Assembly (NCBI GenBank): GCA_964570895.1
Contig: CAZMZD010000002.1
Span: 186,001-250,000, forward strand
From: RGIG1918 sp964570895
Lineage (GTDB): Bacteria; Cyanobacteriota; Vampirovibrionia; Gastranaerophilales; Gastranaerophilaceae
Length of the DNA: 64,000 nt
Direction of reading: 5' to 3'
Both the position numbers and the translations under genes were made by a program. The notes below the pieces were generated by a model that was not told where the DNA came from, ran no database searches, and was given only the letters and a program-made list of their open reading frames with translations. Of this stretch, positions 22,413-31,976 are shown piece by piece (within the stretch, counting starts at the first letter, position 1; each line of letters opens with the position of its first letter).

Positions 22413-24626
22413 TTGATTGTATTATACGAAGAATTAAAAGAACTGTTAATATCCCAAAAACGGCCGAATGATGAAGTTGATGATATAGATAGAGCATTTG
22501 AGTTTGCTCAAAGGCTGCACAGCGGGCAATATCGCGTGTCTGAAGAGCCTTACATTGTTCATCCAATTGAAGTTGCAAAAATTCTTGCGGAATTAAAACT
22601 TGATAAAAACACAATAATTGCTGCATTTTTGCATGATATTTTAGAAGATACAGACACAAAGCCCGAGGAAATTCAAGAATTGTTTGGTGATGATGTTTTG
22701 ACTTTGGTTCAAGGTGTCACAAAGCTTGGAAAATATCAATTTGAAAGCACACAAGACAGGCAGGCTGAAAACTTTAGAAAAATGCTTCTTGCAATGGCAA
22801 AAGATGTGCGGGTTATTTTCTTGAAACTTGCAGACAGGCTTCACAATATGCGCACGTTAAATTATATGGCGCAAAATAAGCAAAAAAGAATTGCGCAAGA
22901 AACTTTGGACATTTTCTCTCCGCTTGCAAACAGGTTAGGTATCGGGAAAATCAAAGCAGAACTTGAAGATTTATCCTTGCGCTATATAAATCCTGAAAAA
23001 TATTATGAAATTGCAAAAGATGTTGCGCAAACAAAAGCTGAAAGAGATAGAACAATTGCAGCGCTTGTTTACAGTGTTAAAGAAACACTTAAACAGGCAA
23101 ACATTCAAGCTTCCGTTTATGGCAGAGCAAAGCATTATTACAGTATTTATATGAAGCTTGAGCGCCTTAAGGTGCCGTTTGAAGAGCTTTATGACATTTC
23201 TGCTGTGCGTGTTATTGTTGACACTGAAAAAGATTGTTACAATGTGCTCGGGCTTATTCACTCTAAATTTAAACCAATCCCCGGACGTTTCAAAGATTAT
23301 ATTGCAATGCCAAAAGGCAATGGTTATAGGTCTTTGCACACATCTGTTATCGGGCCTAAATCAAAACCTGTTGAAATTCAAATTAGAACTCAACAAATGC
23401 ATGACGTTGCAGAATATGGGGTTGCGGCGCATTGGAAATATAAAGAATCCGGTTCTGTGAAAGTTGCAAACCCAAGCGATTTGCAATTTGCTTGGATGAG
23501 AAAACTTGTTGAGCTTGATAAAGACTCAAAAAATTCAAAAGAGTTTTTGGAAAGCGTTAAGCTCGATTTATTTTCAGACCAAGTTTTTGCATTTACCCCG
23601 ATGGGCGACGTTATTGACCTTCCGCTTAATTCCACCCCTGTGGATTTTGCATACAGAATACACACGGAAATTGGGCACAGAACAGTCGGCGCGCTTGTGA
23701 ACGGCAGAATTGTTCCGCTTAGCACAAAGCTTGTAAACGGGGATATTGTTGAAATTCTGACATCAAAACAGTATGCTCCAAAGCTTGATTGGCTAAATTT
23801 TGTAGTTACAAAATCAGCAAGTTCAAAAATTCGCCAATGGTTTAAGAAAAATAACAAAGAAGATAATATCAATATTGGCCGTCAAAATATGGAAATTGCC
23901 CTAACCAAGGCAGTTTTTGACGAACTTATGAGAACGGGCGAATTTGAACGTTGCGCCCATGAAATGAATTACAAATCCACAGAAGACCTTTTTGCATCAA
24001 TTGGCTACGGTGAAACAACCATCAACAAAGTCGCAAATAAGCTTAAAAAGCCGCAAGAGGACGACTTAACGAAGATTGACCAAAAAGAAAGACATCACAA
24101 AAAACGTTCTAAAAAAGATGATATTGTTGGGCTTGAAGGTATGCTTTGGTCGCTTGCAAAATGCTGTTCGCCAATTCCAGGGGAGCCGATTGCAGGCGTT
24201 GTGACAAGAAATAAAGGCGTTACGGTCCACAGGCTTGATTGCAAATGTTTATACAACGTTGAGCCGGAGCGAATTATGGATATCGCTTGGGCAGATGGCG
24301 TTGGATTTGCAAATTATAACGCGTATCTTAGAATTGAGGTTCAAGATAGAATTGGCGCCTTAAAAGATATTATCGCAAAAGTTTCAGACACGGACACAAA
24401 CATAATTTACGCTAACAGCTATTTGAAATCCGGCAAATTTGGGATTATTGATATTGGCGTTGAGCTTGAATCAATTGTTAAATTGAATAGAGTTATTGCC
24501 AATTTGCAATCTATGCCTGATGTTTTTAGCGTTAAAAGGCTGGAGCAAAAAATGGAGCACGGGCATTCAAAACCTTCTTCAAAAAAGAAAAAAGCCCCTA
24601 AAAAACCAAAAAACAAGGAGAGCTAA
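22413..24626 (+). CDS. spoT: Bifunctional (p)ppGpp synthetase/hydrolase (Rel/SpoT)
   Basis: Stringent-response enzyme, 737 aa. The HD hydrolase domain has H50, H74-D75 and E78-D79 (IVHPIEVAK, AAFLHDILEDTD). The synthetase domain has GRAKHYYSIYMKL and RFKD (292-295) in RFKDYIAMPKGNGYRSLHT; the RxKD form, not ExDD, is the mark of bifunctional enzymes. TGS (~380-440, VFAFTPMGDVIDLPLNSTPV) and a C-terminal ACT domain follow, then a lysine-rich tail. The start is TTG, with GAGAT upstream, since no ATG is available. ribF follows immediately. Confidence 0.95.
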   Translation: MIVLYEELKELLISQKRPNDEVDDIDRAFEFAQRLHSGQYRVSEEPYIVHPIEVAKILAELKLDKNTIIAAFLHDILEDTDTKPEEIQELFGDDVLTLVQGVTKLGKYQFESTQDRQAENFRKMLLAMAKDVRVIFLKLADRLHNMRTLNYMAQNKQKRIAQETLDIFSPLANRLGIGKIKAELEDLSLRYINPEKYYEIAKDVAQTKAERDRTIAALVYSVKETLKQANIQASVYGRAKHYYSIYMKLERLKVPFEELYDISAVRVIVDTEKDCYNVLGLIHSKFKPIPGRFKDYIAMPKGNGYRSLHTSVIGPKSKPVEIQIRTQQMHDVAEYGVAAHWKYKESGSVKVANPSDLQFAWMRKLVELDKDSKNSKEFLESVKLDLFSDQVFAFTPMGDVIDLPLNSTPVDFAYRIHTEIGHRTVGALVNGRIVPLSTKLVNGDIVEILTSKQYAPKLDWLNFVVTKSASSKIRQWFKKNNKEDNINIGRQNMEIALTKAVFDELMRTGEFERCAHEMNYKSTEDLFASIGYGETTINKVANKLKKPQEDDLTKIDQKERHHKKRSKKDDIVGLEGMLWSLAKCCSPIPGEPIAGVVTRNKGVTVHRLDCKCLYNVEPERIMDIAWADGVGFANYNAYLRIEVQDRIGALKDIIAKVSDTDTNIIYANSYLKSGKFGIIDIGVELESIVKLNRVIANLQSMPDVFSVKRLEQKMEHGHSKPSSKKKKAPKKPKNKES

Positions 24627-25532
24627 GTGCAAATTTTGTACGATTTAGAAGAATTGCAAGGGGTGGCAATCGGGCTTGGTTTTTTTGACGGCGTGCATTT
24701 AGCACACAGGGAAATTATTAAAAAAACAGTGGATTGTGCGCGTGAAAACGGCGGGAAGTCTGTAATTTTAACTTTTTATAAAAATCCGCTCGAGGTTTTA
24801 TCGGGCAAGAAATATAATTATTTAACAACTCGCGAAGAAAAAGCGAAACTGATTGAAGCGCTTGGTGTTGATTATTTATTCTTTTTGGATTTTGAAAAAA
24901 TTATGCATATTGAAGCTGAAGACTTTATTGAGAATATTTTGGTTAAACATTTTGCTCCAAAATGCATTGTGACGGGTTTTAATAACCACTTTGGGCTTCG
25001 CGGCAGAGGGTGCCCAAAGATGTTTCGTGAGTTTGAGGAAAAATTTAATTATAAATATTTCGAGATGGCGGAAATCAAAAAAGGAAATGAAACAATTTCT
25101 TCAACCTTAATTAAAAAATATTTGGAACAAGGCGAAATTGCTTGCGCCAATGAGCTTTTGGGCAGAAATTTTAAAATCGTAGGCACTGTTATTCAAGGAA
25201 ATAAAATCGGAAGAGAAATTTCTTACCCGACAGCAAATATTTCGTGGCAAGAAAATATAGTAAAACTGCCGTATGGCGTGTATTCAGGTTATGTTAATTT
25301 TGATGAGAGAAAATATTTATCAATTATAAATTGGGGAATGCGCCCGACTGTGGACGATAAAGAGGTTTTAGAGGCGCACATTTTAGATTTTGATAAAGAT
25401 ATTTATGGAAAAAATATTGAAGTTGAGTTTTTGGGTTATGTGCGCGGGCAGAAAAAATTTAATTCGCTTGAGGAGCTGCGAGCGCAAATTGCATTTGATG
25501 AGAGCTATATTGCAAAGCAACATTCAAGATAA
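24627..25532 (+). CDS. ribF: Bifunctional riboflavin kinase / FAD synthetase
   Basis: Makes FMN and FAD. The N-terminal nucleotidylyltransferase domain shows GLGFFDGVHLAHREI (usually GVHLGH) and ISSTLIKKYL; the C-terminal kinase domain shows GREISYPTANI, YGVYSGYV, and NWGMRPTV with the following acidic strand. 301 aa is typical. The GTG start directly follows the spoT stop, with AAGGAG a few bases upstream, so the two are coupled. Confidence 0.95.
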   Translation: MQILYDLEELQGVAIGLGFFDGVHLAHREIIKKTVDCARENGGKSVILTFYKNPLEVLSGKKYNYLTTREEKAKLIEALGVDYLFFLDFEKIMHIEAEDFIENILVKHFAPKCIVTGFNNHFGLRGRGCPKMFREFEEKFNYKYFEMAEIKKGNETISSTLIKKYLEQGEIACANELLGRNFKIVGTVIQGNKIGREISYPTANISWQENIVKLPYGVYSGYVNFDERKYLSIINWGMRPTVDDKEVLEAHILDFDKDIYGKNIEVEFLGYVRGQKKFNSLEELRAQIAFDESYIAKQHSR

Positions 25533-25825
25533 TTCACTTCTTCCACCCTTGTTTCATATAAAAATCTCACAAAATTTAAAAAGTGCACAGAGCGCCCTTT
25601 AAGTGTTAAATTAATTTCAAAGCCATCTGAGCAAAACGGTTCATAATCATAAGAAACATATTGATTGTATTTGCTTCGCCATTCCTTTTTCTCGACTCTG
25701 CACTTATGTTCATAAGTTAAATCTTCAAGCCATTCGACAAGATTTTTTTGAACATTTTTTATTTCAAGATATGAATAATTTTTGTTTTCAACGTCATATT
25801 TTTGAGAAAGCATTTTATACTCCAA
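25505..25825 (-). CDS. Hypothetical 106-aa protein
   Basis: No family recognised. It is rich in charged and aromatic residues (E, K, Y, W), with no signal or membrane helix. Its last 28 bp overlap the end of ribF on the other strand. An internal ATG at 25813 is an alternative start. There is no clear ribosome site. Coding seems likely from the uninterrupted, compositionally normal frame in an otherwise empty gap. Confidence 0.5.
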   Translation of the reverse strand: MEYKMLSQKYDVENKNYSYLEIKNVQKNLVEWLEDLTYEHKCRVEKKEWRSKYNQYVSYDYEPFCSDGFEINLTLKGRSVHFLNFVRFLYETRVEEVNYLECCFAI

Positions 25826-25934
25826 AACCTGTCCTTGTCAAAATTTTAAATAATTTGACCCGAGAATAAAATGCTCTTTTTATTAATTTAATTCATAGAC
25901 TTTTTGGTAATTGTTTCTGATATTTTGCATGTAA

Positions 25935-25964
25935 AAATCCGCACAGTTGAACTCGTGCGGATTT
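25935..25964 (-). terminator. Terminator of serS-tmk
   Basis: Minus strand AAATCCGCAC, 10-nt loop, GTGCGGATTT followed by TT; a 10-bp perfect stem 15 bp after the tmk stop. Confidence 0.85.
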
Positions 25965-25979
25965 GTTAAGATTATAAGA

Positions 25980-26636
25980 CTATTTAATTTCTTTTAAAAG
26001 TTTTTTCACTTCGCTTTTTATGGATTTATGTATTTCTTCTTTTGAAAGAGTGCCATTCAGCGTTATGAAATTATATTCTTTTTCAAGCTTTTCATATTCT
26101 GCAAGACATTTTGTTTGATAAATTTCAAAGCTATTATAAATATCGCTCGATAGCCCAATATCTCTGCCTGATTCAAAATAATCCAGCCCATCTGCCCCAA
26201 TCATTCTTTTAAGAAGTTTGTCAACAGGCATTTTGAGATAGAAAACAAGGTCCGGTTTTGGGGCGTAATCATAAAGGTTTTTAACCCAATTTATGTCATG
26301 ACCTCGCACGCTATCGCGCACATAAGCGGTGTAAGTGTATCTATCCAAAAGAACAACAAAACCGGCTTTAAGCGCAGGAATAATAACGTTTTCAAGCCTG
26401 TCTGCATAATCAGCCGCATAAAGAAGGCTGAACGTTGTGGCATTTAAGAGGTTACGCTCTTTTGCGTTGTTTATCACTTCCGATATGAGGCGAGATGTTT
26501 TCCACTCGGATATCATACAGCCGAAACCTTGGTTTTGAATGAATTTATCAAGCATTTTAACTTGGGTGCTTTTTCCTGCACCGTCAGTTCCTTCAACAAC
26601 AATTAGCAAGCCTTCGTATCCGTGTGCTCGTACCAT
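25980..26636 (-). CDS. tmk: Thymidylate kinase
   Basis: Phosphorylates dTMP to dTDP. The 218-aa product has the P-loop GTDGAGKS (16-23), the DRYTYTAYVRDS segment (DRY motif region) and a LID-like segment later. It starts 8 bp after the serS stop with AAGGAGCGAT as ribosome site, an operon of two genes. Works with thyX and dut, which lie elsewhere in the window. Confidence 0.92.
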   Translation of the reverse strand: MVRAHGYEGLLIVVEGTDGAGKSTQVKMLDKFIQNQGFGCMISEWKTSRLISEVINNAKERNLLNATTFSLLYAADYADRLENVIIPALKAGFVVLLDRYTYTAYVRDSVRGHDINWVKNLYDYAPKPDLVFYLKMPVDKLLKRMIGADGLDYFESGRDIGLSSDIYNSFEIYQTKCLAEYEKLEKEYNFITLNGTLSKEEIHKSIKSEVKKLLKEIK

Positions 26637-26644
26637 ATCGCTCC

Positions 26645-27910
26645 TTAAATTCTGTCAAAACCTGTGTATTTTCTAAGAACTTCAGGGATTATAACATCGC
26701 CGTTTTCTGTTTGGAAGTTTTCAAGAATTGCCGCAAATGTTCTGCCGACTGCGAGCCCTGAGCCGTTTAATGTGTGCACAAATTCAGGCTTTCCTGTTTC
26801 TTTTGAGCGGAATTTGATGTTTGCTCTTCTTGCTTGATAATCTCCAAAGTTTGAACAACTTGAAATTTCTTTGTAGCTATTGTAAGAAGGGAGCCAAACT
26901 TCAATATCAAAACATTTTTTAGCACTGAAGCCGATGTCGCCTGTGCAAAGTTCCACTCTTCTAAATGGTAAGCCCAAAAGTTCAAGCGCATGTTCTGCGT
27001 TTTGAGTGAGTTTTTCGTGTTCTTCCGCGCTTTTTTCAGGGTGGGTTAATTTTACCATTTCAACTTTATTAAATTGGTGTTGGCGAATTAAGCCTCTTGT
27101 GTCTTTGCCGGCACTTCCTGCTTCGCGTCTAAAGCATGGAGTGTATGCACACATATATTTTGGAAGTTCATCTTCTGATAAAATTTCGTTTGAATAAATG
27201 TTTGTGACAGGTACTTCAGCAGTCGGAATTAAATATAAATCTTCGTCCACGCATTTATACATATCTTCTTTAAATTTTGGAAGTTGCCCCGTGCCTTGCA
27301 TTGCAGCAGAATTAACAAGAACAGGCGGCAAAACTTCTTCGTAACCGTGTTCTTGAGTGTGCAAGTCAAGATAGAAGTTAATAATTGCACGTTCCAGTGC
27401 GGCGCCTTTTCCTCTGTATAGCGAAAATCTTGATTGAGCAAGCTTAACCCCTCTTTCAAAATCTACAATATTTTTTGCCGTTGCAATATCCCAATGCGCT
27501 TTTTGTTCAAAGTTTGGTTTAACAACTTCGCCCACAACTTTAATTGTCGGGTTTGAATTTTCGTCTGCACCAACAGGCGTTGTTTCGTCCGGAGTGTTTG
27601 GAATGTACATAAGAGCTTCTTTTTGTTTTTCGTTAAGTTCAATTTCTTGCTCTTCTAATTCTTTAATTCTATCTCCGAGCTTGCGAGTTTGTGCTTGAAT
27701 TTCATCGGTGTTTTCGCCGTTTTTCTTCATTATGCCAATTTTTTGAGAAATATTTTTTCTCTCAGCACGGCATGCATCTGCTTCAAATTGAATTTTTCTT
27801 CTTTCTTCATCGAGCTTTAAAACATTATCGATTGAAAGTTCAGGGTTTCTTCTTTTTAAAAGTTCATTAATTTTTTCAGGATTTTCTCTTATTAATTTGA
27901 TGTCTAACAT
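26645..27910 (-). CDS. serS: Seryl-tRNA synthetase
   Basis: Class II synthetase. I start at ATG 27910 (MLDIKLIRENPE), preceded by AAGGTAG; an open frame runs 33 bp further to a TTG but that part is not family sequence. The product is 421 aa: an N-terminal coiled-coil arm to ~110 (charged heptads), then motif 2 FRREAGSAGKDTRGLIRQHQF and motif 3 GSGLAVGRTFAAILEN. First gene of serS-tmk. Confidence 0.97.
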   Translation of the reverse strand: MLDIKLIRENPEKINELLKRRNPELSIDNVLKLDEERRKIQFEADACRAERKNISQKIGIMKKNGENTDEIQAQTRKLGDRIKELEEQEIELNEKQKEALMYIPNTPDETTPVGADENSNPTIKVVGEVVKPNFEQKAHWDIATAKNIVDFERGVKLAQSRFSLYRGKGAALERAIINFYLDLHTQEHGYEEVLPPVLVNSAAMQGTGQLPKFKEDMYKCVDEDLYLIPTAEVPVTNIYSNEILSEDELPKYMCAYTPCFRREAGSAGKDTRGLIRQHQFNKVEMVKLTHPEKSAEEHEKLTQNAEHALELLGLPFRRVELCTGDIGFSAKKCFDIEVWLPSYNSYKEISSCSNFGDYQARRANIKFRSKETGKPEFVHTLNGSGLAVGRTFAAILENFQTENGDVIIPEVLRKYTGFDRI

Positions 27911-28018
27911 AAATTCTACCTTAATTTCCGCTATTTTCTTCAATTATACGCCTATAATTTTTTTTCGCAAATTTTGTATGGAAATAAATTTTGTTTTGAT
28001 GTTTTATATAAGTATGGA

Positions 28019-28739
28019 CATGAAAATTCAATCTTTTGGGCATATTCCCCAAAAGAGAGATAACAAGCCGAAACTGAAGCATAAAAAAGATTTTGACCCG
28101 ATGGCAGCTCTTGCGTCGGGTGCGGGCATTGCGCTTTCGCTTGCACTAATTAAAAAAAATAAAGGAATTAAAATCGGTGAGTTAAAAGACAAGGGTTTGA
28201 GTGAAAAAATCGGGAAAATTTGGAAAAGCTTTGATATAGATTATGATGCAAAAGATTTGTTCACAATGGCAATAAGCTCTGTTGGTGCAGGGTTATTGTA
28301 TGGTTTTGCAAAAAATGAAGATAAAACGCCTGCAGGAAACAGAGAAAAACTTAAAGAAGCGACGCACGCGCTTGCAACATTTGCCATTCCAACAGCTTTG
28401 ACCACTGCAACTTTAGGGCTTCTCAATAAAACAAAAGTTGCAAATGGGGCGCTTAAACAAATAATTCCTGTTATTGTGGGGGTTGGGGCCGGCATGCCAA
28501 TAGCGCATGAAGCGACAAACTTTTTAAATAAAAAAATGGATAAAAATTCCCCGCACAGAAGAATGAAAATTCAAGATTATTTTATCCATATTGATGACAT
28601 TATCGCGGTTTTGATTTTATCAAGAATTCCTTTTGCAAAAAAAATTCAAGCGGGCAGGCTTTTGCCTATTATATACGGAATGCTTGGCTATGAAGTTGCA
28701 ACTAAAAAGGAGCATAAACCGCTTGACCTTTTAAAATAA
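28019..28739 (+). CDS. Hypothetical multi-pass membrane protein with N-terminal SFG motif
   Basis: No known family. I start at ATG 28019 (MKIQSFGH); ATG 28013 would add two residues. Residues 5-7 are S-F-G as in the genes at 128, 47378 and 49731. About four hydrophobic stretches follow (ALASGAGIALSLALI, the segment around SSVGAGLLYGF, ATFAIPTALTTATLGLL, and VIVGVGAGMPIAH), joined by basic loops, ending in a lysine-rich tail. TATATAAG sits only ~8 bp before the ATG and no ribosome site is present, so a leaderless message is possible. It diverges from serS. Confidence 0.75.
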
Positions 28740-28775
28740 AAGATATATGCTCATTTTATAGTTGGAGAATATCAA

Positions 28776-29444
28776 GTGAAAGTAAGGTATTTAGGGCATA
28801 GTGCGTTTAGAATTGAAACAGGGGACGATGTTATTTTGATTGACCCTTTTCTTGCGCCAAATAAAGAATATGATTTTAAAAACGATAATATTTCTTATGT
28901 TCTTGTAACTCACGCGCATTCAGACCACCTTGGCTCTGCGATAGAAATTTCAAAGTTAAAAGGGGCTAAAATTGTGAGCGTGTTTGAGCTTGCAAATTAT
29001 TGTGCTCAAAATGGCGCAAGTGCAATTGGGGTGAACCTTGGCGGGTGGGTAAAATTGCCTTTTGGTAGTGTTATGTTTACCCCTGCTTTTCACTCAAGCT
29101 CTTTCGCTGATGGCACGTACGCCGGTTGCGCTTCAGGTATTTTAATGAAAATTAAAGGAAAAACCTTGTTCCATGCGGGGGACAGTGCCCTAACGCAAGA
29201 ATATAAAACGCTTTCAGAATTAAACGACATTGAGCTTGCAATGCTTCCTGTGGGTGGTTTTTTCACAATGGGAGTGCAAGAAGCGGTGCTTGCTGCTAAG
29301 TGGCTTGGTGCAAAACAAGCTATTCCAATGCACTATAATACATTTGATTTAATAAAAACAGATGTTAAAATTTTTGAAGAAGGGGTAAAGCGCGAAGGTG
29401 TCATTCCGCATGTGCTTTCGTATAATGAGGAGATTGAATTATAG
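28776..29444 (+). CDS. UPF0173 metal-dependent hydrolase (beta-lactamase fold)
   Basis: A 222-aa protein of the YtkL type. VRYLGHSAFRIE and ILIDPF open the fold; the metal ligands are in THAHSDHLG, with further histidines in FTPAFHSSSF, LFHAGDSAL and AIPMHYNTFD. The substrate is unknown. The start is GTG with GGAG upstream. Its stop overlaps the next start by one base, so the two are coupled. Confidence 0.9.
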   Translation: MKVRYLGHSAFRIETGDDVILIDPFLAPNKEYDFKNDNISYVLVTHAHSDHLGSAIEISKLKGAKIVSVFELANYCAQNGASAIGVNLGGWVKLPFGSVMFTPAFHSSSFADGTYAGCASGILMKIKGKTLFHAGDSALTQEYKTLSELNDIELAMLPVGGFFTMGVQEAVLAAKWLGAKQAIPMHYNTFDLIKTDVKIFEEGVKREGVIPHVLSYNEEIEL

Positions 29445-30472
29445 TGCAAGTCTGCTTTGAATTTTTTGGCGCGTTATTTTTGCTCGTATTTATAGTTTTT
29501 GCTTGCTCGCTTTTCACAAATGCAATTGAGCACTTGGGTTTAGAATATAAGTTTGGAAAAAATGCAGTTGGCTCTATTTTTGCTGCAATTGGCACAACGG
29601 CGCCTGAAACAATTGTTCCGCTTGTTGCAATAATTGGCGGTCTAATCACTAATAATCAAGAAGTTGCAAGCGAAATTGGGGTTGGGGCAATTCTTGGTTC
29701 TCCGTTTTTGCTCTCAACAATCACTTTCTTTTTTATGGGGGTTGGAATTTATATCTATGAAGCCTCAAAAGAGCGAAAAAGCTTAAATTTAGAAATTAAT
29801 AATAAATACATCACAAGAGATTTTAAATTCTTTTTTGTTAATTATTTTGTGGCAATTGGGGCAAGCTTTGTGCAGTCGCCTCTTGTTAAATTGCTTGCTG
29901 TTTTGTTTTTGATTATTTCGTATATTTATTACGTTATTCAAACGCTTAGCTTGGCAAAAAATTCAGATGATGTTGAAAGCGAACTTGAGGAGCTTGCTTT
30001 TTTGAAAATTTGCAAAATTAACAAGCGGTTTTTAATATTTGCTCAAACATTTTTCTCAATTATTTTACTAATTGTTTGCGCGCATTTCTTTGTTTTAAAA
30101 ATTAAATTTTTCGCTGATTTTTTGCATATTCAGCCTTTGATTTTAAGCCTTATAGTTATGCCGATTGCAACAGAACTTCCTGAAAATGTAAACAGTTTGC
30201 TTTGGCTGAAACATGAAAAAGACACTTTTGCGCTTTCAAATATTACGGGCGCAATGGTTTTTCAAAGCGCAATTCCAATGTCTATCGGCATTCTTTTTAC
30301 GCCTTGGGTGTTTGATAAATATGGGCTTGCAAACATTGTTTGTGTTATTTTATCTTCCGCAATTTTGTATTTAGCTTTTGCGTATAGAAAACAAGCAAGT
30401 GCAAAAGTATTCCTTGTGGGCGGGCTGTTTTACCTTGCGTTTATAGCTTTTGTTTTAAAGAATATCTTTTAG
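29444..30472 (+). CDS. Sodium/calcium exchanger family membrane protein
   Basis: PF01699-type antiporter of 342 aa with about ten helices. The two alpha-repeats are visible: AIGTTAPETIVPLVA with GVGAILGSPFLLST, and later MPIATELPENVN with NITGAMVFQSAIP. Acidic E residues in both repeats would bind cation. It starts with GTG, one base overlapping the previous stop. Its end overlaps hpt by 4 bp convergently. Ion specificity is not decided by sequence alone. Confidence 0.88.
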   Translation: MQVCFEFFGALFLLVFIVFACSLFTNAIEHLGLEYKFGKNAVGSIFAAIGTTAPETIVPLVAIIGGLITNNQEVASEIGVGAILGSPFLLSTITFFFMGVGIYIYEASKERKSLNLEINNKYITRDFKFFFVNYFVAIGASFVQSPLVKLLAVLFLIISYIYYVIQTLSLAKNSDDVESELEELAFLKICKINKRFLIFAQTFFSIILLIVCAHFFVLKIKFFADFLHIQPLILSLIVMPIATELPENVNSLLWLKHEKDTFALSNITGAMVFQSAIPMSIGILFTPWVFDKYGLANIVCVILSSAILYLAFAYRKQASAKVFLVGGLFYLAFIAFVLKNIF

Positions 30473-31002
30473 TTTTCAAGATAGCCGATGTAGCTTATGT
30501 TTCTGTAAAACTCTTTATAATCTAAACCAAAGCCGATGATGAATTTATCGTCAATATCGAATGCGCAAAAATCTGGGTGCACAGGGAATTTTCTGGCACA
30601 TTTTTTATCAAGCAGAGCGCAGAGTTTAACCTCTTTTGCGCTGCATTTTGTTCTTAAGAAATTCATAAGAAAATCAAGCGTGAGTCCGGTGTCCACAATA
30701 TCTTCAACCACCATAACTTTTTTGCCTTCGAGGTTGGGCAAGTGCAAGTTTAGAGCGTTTACCTGACCCGATGATTTTTCAGAGTTGCCATAGCTTGAAA
30801 GGGAAACGAATTCCATTCTGACATGCATTTTTAAATGTTTTGCAAGTTCTGTGTAAAACATTAAAGCGCCTTTTAAAACGCCGATTAGTATCAGCTCTTC
30901 GTTTTCGTCATATGCAGCATTAATTTCTTCTGCAACTTCTTTAATTCTTGCCATAAGTTTTTCTTCCGAAATTAATACTTTTAAATTTTCCATTTTTATC
31001 AT
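30469..31002 (-). CDS. hpt: Hypoxanthine phosphoribosyltransferase
   Basis: Purine salvage enzyme of 177 aa. It has LIGVLKGALMF (PPi loop), the flexible loop SLSSYGNSEKSSG, and the PRPP signature VMVVEDIVDTGLTL. AGGTGA precedes ATG 31002, three bases after the tilS stop. tilS-hpt adjacency is common in bacteria. Confidence 0.95.
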   Translation of the reverse strand: MIKMENLKVLISEEKLMARIKEVAEEINAAYDENEELILIGVLKGALMFYTELAKHLKMHVRMEFVSLSSYGNSEKSSGQVNALNLHLPNLEGKKVMVVEDIVDTGLTLDFLMNFLRTKCSAKEVKLCALLDKKCARKFPVHPDFCAFDIDDKFIIGFGLDYKEFYRNISYIGYLEN

Positions 31003-31005
31003 AAT

Positions 31006-31959
31006 TTATTCACCTTTAAATATTTCTGTTTTGTTCACGTATAAAAAAAGCTTTGAATTTATTGAAAATTTTACATATTTTCTGGAATTAAAATTATCCT
31101 CTTTATTTGCGTGTTCTTTTATAAAATCAACTATCCTTTGAAATCTTTTGTAATCGAAGAACTTTAAATCATTTTTGAGATAATTATACATCAATTTTAA
31201 TTGAAGCGGGTAAATTAATTTTAAAAATTTTTCTGTGTTAATTTTTTCGCCTTCAAAAATATCTTTTTTCGTTTCTTCAAGCACGAAATCCAAAATTTCA
31301 CTTTCACCTTTTGCAACCTCAATAAGATTTGAAATGCTATTTTTATATGTCGGGTTGATTTGTGCAAAATCCGGCAAAATTTTGTGCCTTATGTAATTCC
31401 TTGCATAGTTTGTATCTTGGTTTGATTGGTCTTCTGTGTGTGGCAAATTGTTGTTTTTTAAATATTCTAAAATTTCTGTTTTTTCGAAATTTAAAAGAGG
31501 GCGAAAAATATCTCCTCTTTTTTCAGGAATTGATTTTAAGCCTTCAAGCCCCGTGCCTTTAATTATCCTGTAAACCGCAGTTTCAATGTTATCATCTTTG
31601 TTGTGCGCAAGCATAATAACATCTGCGCCAAATTTAGATTTTACCTTGCTGAAGAAATTATACCTTGCGTCCCGCGCCGCGGTTTCTGTTTTTTGGATAG
31701 TATCATCGAGCACTTCAGAGTGAAATTCCAAGTTAAATTTTTGCGCAAATTCTTTTGAAAAAATTTCGTCTTTATGTGACGCTTCGCCTCGCCAATTGTG
31801 ATTAAGGTGCGCTAAAATTATTTTGAGGTTCAACTCATCTTGAAGGGAATATAAAATATGTGAAAGACAAACGCTATCTGCTCCACCTGAAAACCCGACA
31901 ATTATTTTTGAGTTTTCGAGTTTATAATTTAAGATAAAGCTTTTGATAGCGTTTTTCAT
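31006..31959 (-). CDS. tilS: tRNA(Ile)-lysidine synthase, compact form
   Basis: Converts C34 of tRNA-Ile(CAU) to lysidine. The PP-loop SGGADS (24-29) is intact, as are AHLNHNWRGEAS and HNKDDNIETAVYRIIKGTG. The 317-aa length matches the short form lacking the large C-terminal domain, as in Aquifex. It lies between lysC and hpt in a minus-strand operon. Confidence 0.93.
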   Translation of the reverse strand: MKNAIKSFILNYKLENSKIIVGFSGGADSVCLSHILYSLQDELNLKIILAHLNHNWRGEASHKDEIFSKEFAQKFNLEFHSEVLDDTIQKTETAARDARYNFFSKVKSKFGADVIMLAHNKDDNIETAVYRIIKGTGLEGLKSIPEKRGDIFRPLLNFEKTEILEYLKNNNLPHTEDQSNQDTNYARNYIRHKILPDFAQINPTYKNSISNLIEVAKGESEILDFVLEETKKDIFEGEKINTEKFLKLIYPLQLKLMYNYLKNDLKFFDYKRFQRIVDFIKEHANKEDNFNSRKYVKFSINSKLFLYVNKTEIFKGE

Positions 31960-31976
31960 ATACCTTTTATTTTTGA

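Noticed and set aside
27911..27943. Longer N-terminus for serS from TTG
   Set aside because: MLDIKLIRENPE is the standard SerRS start and has its own ribosome site.
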